The notes beneath the pieces were generated by a model. The model did no database searches, was not told the DNA's origin, and saw only the letters and a program-made list of their open reading frames with translations. Below are positions 1 through 19,627 of a stretch of DNA of 64,000 bases, one piece after another. The position numbers and the translations under genes are program-made. Each line of letters starts with the position of its first letter. The first letter of the stretch is position 1. This stretch comes from Litomosoides sigmodontis (taxonomy: Eukaryota; Nematoda; Chromadorea; Rhabditida; Onchocercidae), in contig OY718806.1 in the NCBI GenBank assembly GCA_963070105.1, positions 3,258,865 to 3,322,864 of the forward strand, given 5' to 3'.

Positions 1-20
1 GTTAGATTTTCTATTTGCAG

Positions 21-9474
<9,454 letters not shown>

Positions 9475-10933
9475 ATGAAGAAAGTGCGATGTACAAAGCA
9501 CTGTAAAAAAGTTTCCATTGCATGTTTAAGTTTACTTCGGTTTTGAATTTCCTATTTTCACTGAAATGCTGGTTCCTTTGACATATATTTTTCTTACAAC
9601 CATTTTAAACGGTGAAATTTTAAATTCTGATTTTTGAGGAACTTATCTGTGAGAGTATAAAAATAGAACTGAGAAGAGTATCGCAAACTTCCTTCCAGTT
9701 GATTCAAGTATAACAAGTAACGCGTATCTTGAATTTTAAACGCCTTTTAATTAGTAAAAAATGACCAAAAAATATGACCAAAAATTTTTTTTTAATTACT
9801 TGGAGGCTGAATGTGAACACGAAGTTATCTTACAAACTCTGCTGCATCCCTCGTGATATGTAACAAATGAACATTATGAATATCAATAAGCATATTTAAT
9901 ATTGGAAGTTTTTATAAATCGGTGTGGCCCTTTCTAGCTCCACTGTAACAATAATTCAATTCCGTTTTGACCCATTATTAAAATTTATCAAATGTTAATC
10001 TCTTATGTTTTGGAAAATTTGTCTCGTTAATTATTAAGTCACTGGTAATATCACCTGCGGAGAAAGTTTAAAAAAGCTAAGTTGAAAAACTTAACTTCGA
10101 AAAAGTCAAGTCTTGACACTCTGGAATTTCTTCGCTGTCATTTCTAATCACTGAATGAAGCAAAAGTTTTTTCCTCCAGAAATTTCAGGAAATGCGGTTG
10201 AATTCTCACTTTTGGTTTGCTTAACAATATTTTAAATGTATAAGATGAGCTGAAGTCATGTGAATGCGAAATTCTATCGGCAAAAGTTCTTCCAAAATAA
10301 ACACATACTAAGCTTTTTTACTAATAAACAATCTATTACTTCCGCTGTAACCTAAAACATAATGCTTCAACGAAGTGAATTGCTCACAAAGGCTCTCGTG
10401 ATCTCTGGTTACGCAAATTTATTACTAATTTTGCAAAGCTGCAGAACAGATTCTCCAATGTAAATTTCAGAAATCGTTTATCATCAATGTTGCAATAGCG
10501 AATAACATCACTAACGGCTCAACAATTTTCTCATTCGTAAGTTGAGACCGGATATTGTTTGAATATTCTATAAAGAATTATTTTAATTAAAATGTGAAGA
10601 GGCACTGTTTTTACTTGAAAACAAAACTATTTCTCTTATTACTTACATACCCGCAAATATATCGATAAGAAGATATTTACATTTCTGTAGCGATAACTTG
10701 CGAAATATTACGATGCTACAACAAAGTAAGCTCGTTATAGACGTCAACTTTTCTATAATGTACAGGAAAAACAATACGCTTCAGCTAACTACTTGTGGAC
10801 GCTAACTGTCAGGAGGTTTTTTCATTGATTTTTGGTAAGAGTAGGATGAATGCTGCAGGCTCGTGCGACATGAGTAAAGTGATTATGTGCTTCTATCGTC
10901 AAAGTTTGAACTATCACAGCATTTCTCTTCTCA
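9475..10933. other. Intergenic interval between convergent genes
   Basis: AT-rich sequence between the ATM stop and the putative end of the minus-strand unknown gene. It should hold both 3' UTRs. I see no open reading frame with plausible splice sites and no RNA gene. Confidence 0.6.
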
Positions 10934-12149
10934 CTAATCGTCACCATACTCTTCATTGAGAAGTTTCCGATGTTCACTATGATGTTTGCGACCGATTGTA
11001 CACAAATCAACAAAATCGATCTTTAAGGAATTCAATTAAAAATAAGAAAATTTGCATAACTAATGTGATGTTGCATCTTAGTTTTCAAGTTTTCAACATA
11101 AATCTACTTGCATTCCATTTAACAGAATCACTAAGACTGCATGCTTATATGATACAACAGAAATTCTGCATCACTACGCTTCAAAAGCAATTCACAAGGT
11201 AGCATTGTTTAACTGTTCCAAACCACTACTCAGTGCAGTCTTTCTATTACACAGGAAAATTGTTTAAATTTAAAGTTAATAGAGCCTTACTAAGTTATCA
11301 CGTATTTGCAGTGATTCATTTAAAAGAAATACGGTTAAACTCACCATTTTTATCGCCGATTTTAGTCTAATTTGTTTTTCTGAGTCATTTTGGTCGATCC
11401 TTTGACTATTTTTCGAATCATCACGATTGCTACCTTTATTACGACAACCTACTCTACAGGCATTGCGTTGTTCGTTAAGAAATGGTTTCGGACCAGTTAA
11501 CTTTCTTCGTACAGCCAATGAAACCTAAAAAAAACACTCTTGCATAAAAACACATAGTGGAGGATACAAAGCAGTTAATCGGTTCTGTATCACATTTTTG
11601 ACAACTTAATGGACTTGCTGATAGTCTATTCATTCAGAAAGCATGTGGTAACCCATAAAATAATTGCAATACTTTTCGTAATAATTTATCACTGCGACTG
11701 TGATCATCGTTAACGGCCGTAGGAGTAGCAGCGGAAATGGGTTCAACATGATATATTGAACTAGGCGAAATAGTGCTTGGACATGTTGTTGTTGAAAAAC
11801 ATGCATCTGTGGAATTTGGATTGCTCCCTGTCCGAATTGTTTCACCGTAGGTGCTAGAATTTGATGTGTTAGCATAGATAAACAATACAGAGCAGTTTAC
11901 TTCATCAAATTATCCAAAAAAAAAAAAACTAACTGAAGCAAAATTAAGACAAGAAGGATTTACAACTCACATATCATATGCAGGATTCATGCTAGCAATT
12001 TCGCCTTTCTCATTAAAATCAACATCATTTACATATTCATCAACCACCAAACGTTTAGCAGTTCGTTTGTAGGAATGCTCATCCAAATGCCTTGTCATCA
12101 TTCGTTGCAGCGCTTCCATACTGTTAATTGTTTTAGCCTCTTTCCAGTG
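10934..12149 (-). CDS. Unrecognised spliced gene, C-terminal four exons
   Basis: I do not recognise this protein. Four minus-strand exons join in one frame: 12149-11971, 11853-11673, 11524-11345 and 11020-10934, ending at a TAG. They give 208 residues plus the stop. Exon one is rich in charged helix-forming residues (MEALQRMMTRHLDEH, then DEYVNDVDFNEKGE) and ends at NPAYD. The second is a Ser/Thr/Pro-rich linker; the third is basic and hydrophilic (RVGCRNKGSNRDDSKN); the last is charged (EHRKLLNEEYGDD). No membrane segment is visible. The donors after exons one and three are GTGAGT; the donor at 11672 (GTATTG) and the acceptor at 11021 (TTAAAG) are weak. If the weak donor is not used, the reading stops at 11633-11631. 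Exon one is the most convincing. The start must lie upstream. Confidence 0.5.
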
Positions 12150-14026
12150 CTAAAAACAATACAAGCCGAAAATACCGGAAAGTTATGATAATTGATGAGA
12201 AGAGTAAAATTTCATCATAAAGCAATAAATTAGTAAGAGGCGAGTGTGAACTTCACAACTAAACGACGAAGCCATTTTGCGAGAGTGAAGAAGCATTTTG
12301 CTTTACGGAAATGATTCAGCGTAACCAGGCCATTCATTAAATGCATATATATATGTAAATTAATTTAAACATACATATGCAAAAAAAACCAACGATTCAA
12401 TTTTGGGAGGACGCATTCAAATCAAACAAAGCTACTACGTTTTCAAGGTTTAACGGATGGTATTTGGGTGATATTTTAAATTAATGTTTCACACTAGCAG
12501 AAACGTTTTGTCAGTGCATTTCGATTTTCCAACGTACAAACATTTCTTTCAACATTTAATTCGCTTTTACCCTTTAAATTGCAGTTTACTAAACAGCTTA
12601 TTAGTCCGAAAGCAATTTATAGCTTGAAACAAATGATCGAGATTTCAAGTCTTTGCGATTGGAAGTGCTAATTTCAATGAGGACAAGACAAAGTTCTCCG
12701 GTTAAGGGCGAATTAGTATAACTATGGACTGAAGAGCACAGTTTAAAAATATGAAGGAAACGAATAGTCGTAACTCAAATTCAAGAGCGATAAGGAGCGA
12801 TTAGAATCGTGAAAATCTGTATAAAATAGCAATGTAAAAGGTATAAGAAGCAGTGCAGAGGTCAGTGATTACAGGTCACAGGGTGTGTGTGTGTGTGTGT
12901 ATTTAAATGAAGATTGCTCAGGTCAGGAGGAGGTGGTAAATTGTTGCTTCCTTCTTTCGTAGGAGGGCCGCATAAGGAGAAGGAGACCTAGCAGATTTTC
13001 TAATACAAAATACGAGAAATGAAACATTATGTGTGCGAGTTGCATCTGCCCCCCAGGGGAAGGAAGGAATGTTTAAAGGCTAAAAATCACTTTATTGCTA
13101 GCTTCAACGCACACACACAGCTGTTAGCGTGCGGTAGAAAATTAAGGGAAAAGACTGATGCGAAGTGGAAGAGGAGAGATCGCGAATTAGCAGAAAGAGG
13201 AATGGGAAAATGAGGAAAGTGGAGGGTTGTAAACAACTGGGATTTTTAAGCGCCACTAGAAGCTATCATTCCTCGTTGAAGAAGGACGAAATAAAATGTT
13301 GAGGTTTATTTCAACTGCAACAATCCGATGCTCCATGACATGGATGGATGTAGAATGAAATGAAGAGCTTTCCTCTTGTAGCAGCTCCACAAACTGATGG
13401 CAAAGTAAAGCAAACGGCCATGCACAAATCCAATGAAACAAGCAAACCGAGCGGTTCCTACGAAACGCGTAAGCTTAAATTTGTTTTTTTTTACTGACAG
13501 AGCATAATTTTTAGATTATGTTTTTGCGAAATTAATATTGCATTTGAATGAGCGAAGGAAGCAAAAATATCATTGAAATTTCCCGATTTAAAAAGCACTT
13601 TCAAACATTCACAAGTTGCATATTTACTGGATATATTACATATACTAATAATTGAAATCGCATTAGCATAAATATTATTTCAATGCAATACGCATGCACA
13701 AAATGCTTGAAATCACGTTAACCAATGGGGTGAGTTGTGGAACATAGAGAAAGCAATGGGATGATAAAGTTCAACTATCCAAAGTTGAACTTTCAGCAGT
13801 ATACCCTATTGCAAGAATCCATTAATCACTCACTTTTATTCATTCGTTCCACACGTATCAATCTCAGCTTACTTCTAATCATATAACTTAAATTGTCGAG
13901 TAAGTCGTTCTCAATACCCTATAGTTGCAGTAACAACGCTACCACATGCTAAACACATTCCCTACCAACTTCTCAAGAGAAACCGATAGCAACAATCTTC
14001 AATGGACAATCTAAGTGAATGCTCAC
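12150..14026. other. Probable intron or intergenic DNA
   Basis: Probably a large intron if the 14.8-14.0 kb exons belong with the 12.1-10.9 kb exons, otherwise intergenic. The minus-strand open stretch 13457-13256 is the only possible coding piece noticed. A short GT repeat lies at 12882-12900. Confidence 0.4.
12882..12900. repeat. (GT)n microsatellite
   Basis: About nine GT units in non-coding DNA. Confidence 0.9.
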
Positions 14027-14812
14027 CACACGTCTTGCTGAATTCTCGATAGCATCTGAATCCACTGAGCCTTCTGAACAATTCACACGCACTCAATCCA
14101 ATATTTTCTCACCTTTCTTTCACTACTTCCTCTGCTTCTTCCCACTTTTTTTGTAAAATCTACTTATTCTATTTTAAGCAACATTTTATTTGCTTGTCAG
14201 TGAAATTTAGAACATCCTCTGACCTTGTTGGGAATTCTTGCAGGAACGAACCACTACTCGTTGTGATCGTCATGTACGGAGAAGGAGGACAAAAAAGCAT
14301 CGTTTGTTAATAACTATGTCAACGCCAAAAACTAGTAGTGCGACAAAACAATCCTTTTGAACATTTCAATAAAATGACAATACGTAATGGATGTATTTCA
14401 TAAAAATGAAATACCTTGTAACAAAAACAATGCTATTTCAACATCAATATTATTAGTTTTTGTGGGAGGAATAAATAAATATTTACATCACTTTGTAAAC
14501 ATTTATTTGTTTCTTGGCATAATCCAACAGTAAATGACTTCATCATTCGCTTCCCACTGATACAATCACCCGATATCATAACATCAACAATATTTCACTG
14601 ATACAGGATGCTACTACCTACTGATAAGAGTGTGATAAGAGTGGGACGCAAACATGTAAAGCTGATTGAACTTGCAAAGCCAATTTTGTTTGTAGTTGTA
14701 CAAAACCGGTTACACGAACATCGTCACAGTGCCATAGTGTGGAAAATGACTTGTCGAAAAACTCACCCGATTTCAGAGACAGAAAGTTTTGATGCGGCGC
14801 ACAGCAAAGCAT
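14027..14812 (-). CDS. Candidate 5' exons of the unrecognised minus-strand gene
   Basis: Three short minus-strand exons with good donors chain in one frame: 14812-14767 (ATG start, 46 nt, donor GTGAGT), 14144-14113 (32 nt, donor GTGAGA) and 14073-14027 (47 nt, acceptor GTTCAG, donor GTGAGC). They would encode a Cys-rich start (MLCCAPHQ), a short Arg/Ser stretch and KAQWIQMLSRIQQDVW. A further open segment from 13457 (acceptor TCGTAG) stays in frame to 13256, but I find no good donor linking it to the exon at 12149. Exons this short can arise by chance, and joining them to the 12.1-10.9 kb gene is inference. If real, the gene starts about 390 bases downstream of the WDR54 stop on the same strand. 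Confidence 0.28.
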
Positions 14813-15202
14813 GTAAATCGAGGAGGAGGATTATTTGTGTTTGACAACAATAGCGTCGTTGCACCGTCTCGGTACACACTGATTAATAGAATATCTAAAT
14901 ACAGTTCGACAAACATTTATACCACAATTGAAATATGATAAGTGAGTGTCTGATACGGTGTTATAGTGAGGGAGCGAAAAAAAAGACAAAATGAATATGT
15001 GCGCATCTTTCACGTAATCTGTGACGAACCTCCAGACACTCTTATTTTGTGGGAAAAAAAATTAGCACAACCACAACGGCACATTGACTAGCAATTTCCT
15101 TTTTTTTTTTTTTTTAAGTGTTGAAACCATGGTTAATGTTAGTAAACTTTTTAGAAAGTAAAAAAAAAAGATTCAGAAATTTAACAGTATTAACATATTA
15201 AT

Positions 15203-18047
15203 TCACGATCTCGTCTGTCCCACAGGTAACTTCTTGGATATGTGATAATAAAGTAATCTGGAATAGTCATAGGCTGCTACAACAAAATCACTTCCACGAC
15301 CACTGACAAACTGCACACCCACCAACGGCATGTTTTCAACTTGTTTGTTAAATAACCATTCAACCTTTAAATTAACTGATGTAAATTGAGTGATGTATAA
15401 ATTGATAACTTACATATACAAACTAAAAAAAAACGTAGCAATTGGATCATATGCAAGCAATGAATGCTAATAAGTCGTAAGTGATGGAAAGAAATATCAA
15501 TTTTAGCAAAGGTTTACAGACAATAAACAAATTGAACACTACTTTAATGTCTTTAAAGGGAGTAAGCATAAAATGGATGTGAAATGTGGGCTAAATTTTT
15601 TAAAAGAATAAAAATAAATCAAATCAACTTTTCGAAAACTGAACTGGGAACCGTATGTAAGCAAAAATTGAGCAAAAATTACTATCGAACTATTTCTTTA
15701 AAATTAGCTAGTCAAAAGAGCTTCGAAAAGTAATGATTTTTGTAAAGCACTGTAACGAACTCTATAAGTTTCAGGTTTACAAGTATGTAATTTCCACAAG
15801 CGTATCATCGTATCATCACTGACTGATATAATCTACAAAACGTCAAATCATATAAAATATACGAACATCAAATTTAACGGGAAAAGAATGACTGTTAACA
15901 AAATGCTTGTGCTACACCACTACTTAACGAAATTAATGATCACGTAAAATTTTTACTCAAGATATTCATGAATTAAGATTTAATTCATTCAAATATGTTG
16001 CAAGCAATTATGAGAAAACAAAAACCTTACAAAAGCACTTTCTGGAGCCACGGCAATTGCATTTATTTGACGGATATGTGCATTCACTTCGGCCATTAAC
16101 TGCCCATTCAATGTCGAGTAAAATAATAACTTACCAGCAAGCGTACCAATAATGACTTGCTTTCCCAGCACATTGATACAGTTAACTTCATGTCTATTAA
16201 ATTAAATACAGCTTCATCTTCGCGTTTCTTTTTACATGCAAGCAAATTGTGAACGTTCAAAGCACGCAATTATAAACAACCAGACTAAAATTGTGATACG
16301 GCTATGCTTAGTAGATATGAGCATTTCAAAAAAAAAAAACCCATATCGTAAAACTACTTGCCTAGTGGTAAATTTTTTTCGAGCGCCTTTAAAATTTCTA
16401 TCCCATACAGCGATATTTCCCAAAACATCACAAGAGCATGTTAAATCATCCAAACGGCAAGTTGCTATATCTGCTATTGCAAAATCATGCTCCTGAAACT
16501 TTCTTTCAGAATAGCTGTCGGTTTATATTCCTCTAATTGAATAAAACCGACGAATAAACAGATAGATTGTTAGAAAAAAGGCGAACCTTGACACTTCCTT
16601 TGAAAGTTACAGAATTTTCTCCCGAGCATTTAAACACCAGCAATTCGCCTAAGTATGATCCTGAAAGCAAAAATATAAATACCCTAAAATTTTGAAATTG
16701 AATAAAAACAGTTTAAAGTTAAATTTTATGTCTTCCTTTACAATTAAAAAAAATATATTAAGCCTACCGACAACGATGAAGTTCTCCACATAAGTTATTC
16801 CTCTTGTAAAACGATACAATTGCTCACGACCGGTTGGTTCTGATGTCTAAAACGATAAAAAAAATAATGTGTTGTTGTTTCTAGCCTATAAGACAAATAT
16901 ATTAAATTGGACAAGAATGAACTAAAAAATGTCTTCAATAATGCTTATAAAATGCTCGCTTTAATGATAATGAACAGTCAATCTCAGTGATGAACTATCA
17001 ACTAACAACCAGTCAAAACTGAGAGAAAGATGGGAAGAACGTACGCTGTTCATTTTGCTCCATGCCAGTAATTTGTAAGTTCGTCCATCGTAGATCTGCA
17101 AATGAATAGGCAAAATTTGAAAACGTTATTAACGAATTAAAATGAAACAGTGAAGTGTCCAGTTACTCTAGGAATGAAACTGATGAAACCAATGAAGTCA
17201 CCATTACTCCCTTGGAAGTAGCAACAACCAAAAGAGGAAATGTTCTGCAAGCTGGTACACAGTATTTCACTTGTAATACGATAACAGGCCCATCAAGATC
17301 GTTAACTTTAATTGGCAGACTATCACACGTAAAATTACTCAAGCATTCATTCCAGCTCAGTGTGGAAATCTGGAATTAATAATTGATTTCAACAGGAAAT
17401 TACTGCTGTATCATTTGGTGACAGCCAAAAGAAAACTATTCCATTGAAGACTTTAGCTAAGCTTTCTTTGCTTGTAAATGTCCAACGCCTTTCCAGTGTT
17501 CGTCGTATTCAAAAAAAAAAAAAACCATTCAGAGCAGCTATTAATTGCTGTAAAATTTTTATGATCCACTCAAGCGTGGATTGCCATAAAACGGCAAGCA
17601 TTAATTATGTGCAGTTGTATGTCACGAAGAACAGAAATGTATCATTAAAAAAAGCACAGAAAATCAACTAACGCTTATTAAATTTACAGCTTTATAAGCG
17701 TTAAATATTGCAAAGGAATTTTACAATAACTAATAATGAAATTCTAATGAAATTTGACTGATGATTTTCCAAAATGAGGAAGATGCTAGTGGAGTGAAGC
17801 ACTGTGGAGAATAATTTATATAAAGAGAAATCCATTGACGAGTTCACGAACAAACGAATTTTCAGTTATTCATAGACTTCGTCCAACCTTTTCTACAAGA
17901 TAGAAATGAAAATCGACAAACCTGATTTTTATGTACCACACATGAAAGTGTTAAATCTTTCACTTCATGAAAGAAAATTGATAGATTATTAATCGAATGA
18001 GAAACACTTCCCGTCGATATTAAAATTTCTCGTTGCAATTCGAACAT
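15203..18047 (-). CDS. WDR54: WDR54-like WD40-repeat protein
   Basis: A WD40 scaffold protein resembling vertebrate WDR54 along its length. Minus-strand exons: 18047-17922 (start), 17547-17404 (unresolved), 17369-17202, 17095-17045, 16846-16768, 16660-16587, 16492-16362, 16193-16031, 15832-15761, 15364-15203 (TGA stop). All except the second exon join in frame. The N-terminus MFELQREI parallels the family's MFRRERSI. WD-like blades are visible, for example the stretch ending NAHIRQINAIAVAPES and the next blade DDTMIRLWKL; the C-terminus has VVAAYDYSRLLYY. Length is about 375-390 residues against about 334 in human. The start is supported by a poly-T/TATAG acceptor 14 bases upstream, suited to spliced-leader addition or a 5' intron. 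Intron 16361-16194 begins with GC. Exon two reads into a TGA after a T run (see findings). An X-box-like site lies upstream. Confidence 0.87.
16194..16361 (-). other. GC-AG intron in the WDR54 gene
   Basis: The exon ending at 16362 is followed by GCAAGT rather than GTAAGT. Joining at this GC donor gives phase 2 and continues in frame into the exon at 16193. The nearest GT (GTAGTT, five bases further) would lead straight to a stop. This supports a non-canonical but known donor class. Confidence 0.8.
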
Positions 18048-18063
18048 ATTGGATTTCACTTCT
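18048..18063 (-). promoter_or_regulatory. Putative trans-splice (or 5' intron) acceptor of WDR54
   Basis: On the minus strand a run of about a dozen T is followed by GCTAATATAG, then 14 bases to the ATG. In nematodes this layout suits spliced-leader addition. An upstream non-coding exon is the alternative. Confidence 0.45.
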
Positions 18064-18253
18064 ATATTAGCAAAAAAAAAAAAAGTTTGTTATTTAAAGT
18101 AAGTGAGGAATTCGAGCACAACCACGGTCAGAATTTTGAATGAAGAAAAATCTAAAAGTGAAAATACTTTCCGTCCCACTGAATTCACCGCAATATTCGT
18201 ATGGTGCTACCTTGAAAGGTTTATGGGATGAAATTGAAGTTTGTTTGAAAATA

Positions 18254-18267
18254 GTTGCTATGACAAC
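18254..18267 (-). promoter_or_regulatory. X-box-like RFX/DAF-19 site upstream of WDR54
   Basis: In gene orientation the sequence is GTTGTCATAGCAAC. It fits the degenerate X-box consensus RYYNYYWWRRNRAC at every position, on both strands, and differs from the stricter GTTNCCATRGNAAC at one base. It lies 206 bases upstream of the WDR54 ATG and about 190 bases upstream of the putative leader acceptor, about the distance typical for nematode ciliary genes. Confidence 0.62.
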
Positions 18268-19627
18268 TTCAAACGTATCACCAGAGACATGTTGGCGTTA
18301 CCACGTTGGTAAAAAGAGCACTGAGACTATTTAAATGGATTTGATTACAACGTGATCGTTGAATTGTCACGAATAAATCTTGCTAGTACACTTTTATTCC
18401 TTCAATACAAAATTCACGAATTACTGCAGTAAAACCTGAGAAACATTCTTGATTTTTTACCTGATTTTTCATTAATTCGTACTTCCAAATTACTACGATT
18501 AGAGCAATAATAATCGCACCCTAAACAACCTTAATCCACTTATACTTCGCCTGGAATTCAGCTTATTGATATGGCCACTGATCATAAGGCGACATAAGTA
18601 GATAATGGGAACACGTAATTAGAGTAAGAAGAGATGCTAGAGGTAATATGTTCAACAAAAGCAAAAAAAAAGGCAAGCCAACATGAGTTATGTAGAAAAA
18701 GAAGTCGAAACAATGGTCTCACAAAGAAAGAAGTAAATTTATGGGAAAGTGATTGGATCCAGAATGAAAGAAATAGAAATCACTTTTAACTGGATCAAGA
18801 TAGTACACTTGACAGTGAGCAAAGAAAAGAATTGAAATACTAGTATGATAGAATACCGTGATGAAGTTTCCCGTGCTCATAAAATTTCAATAGAAAAGTT
18901 ATTTGCAAAATTTATCCAGATTAGCTGATAATACTGGAATAATGCCTTCGAATTCAACTATTTTCACATATCCGTATGTAAAATTTGACGGAGCTCATGC
19001 AAATTCAAATTTCAAAGAAATAATGAAGATTTGAACGCTAGAAATACAAGAGGAATACATGTAATGCAAAACGGTAAGTGACAGTTTGCTCAACAAAAAG
19101 CAAGTCTCATCTAATAACTTCAACCAAATTGCACATTGTTATTACCGAATTTCAAAAAGATGAAAAACGTTCAAAGGGACGAAAAGATGGATGTAACAGA
19201 GAATACAACACTGCCATACCTGCAACTGCTTAGATTTGCAAGCTGAAACCCCTTTTGCACTGGAATGGTTATTAAAAAGTTATTCGAAATTCTTATATCG
19301 TTATTAACAAACCTATGTTACATCAGAGATTGCAGAAAACGGACATTTTCAAATTTTCGTCCCATGAACTCACATCATTTCATCCAGGCTATTTTCTGAT
19401 TCGATCAAAAGTGAAGTTAGAATTTAGACATAATAACTTAAAGATGGTCTAGGACATAAAATATTAAAAAAACGAAGTGAAAAAAATGCACAATCCAAGG
19501 TTATGCGAAAAGTTCCAACAATGATTTTTGGTCCTTCAGCATTTTATGCATAATAATTTTAAAATGTTAAAAAAATTTGGCAAATATTTTTTAAAAGCTG
19601 AGTCAACTCAGGTGAGATGATTTCATT
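18268..19627. other. Intergenic: WDR54 upstream region and NHX 3' flank
   Basis: AT-rich DNA between the NHX stop and the WDR54 promoter. No supported gene. A small palindrome (GTTACCACGTTGGTAA) lies at about 18298. Confidence 0.55.

Noticed and set aside
18293..18310. GTTACC...GGTAA palindrome near the WDR54 promoter as a second X-box
   Set aside because: The half-sites are five bases apart rather than two, so it does not fit the X-box spacing.
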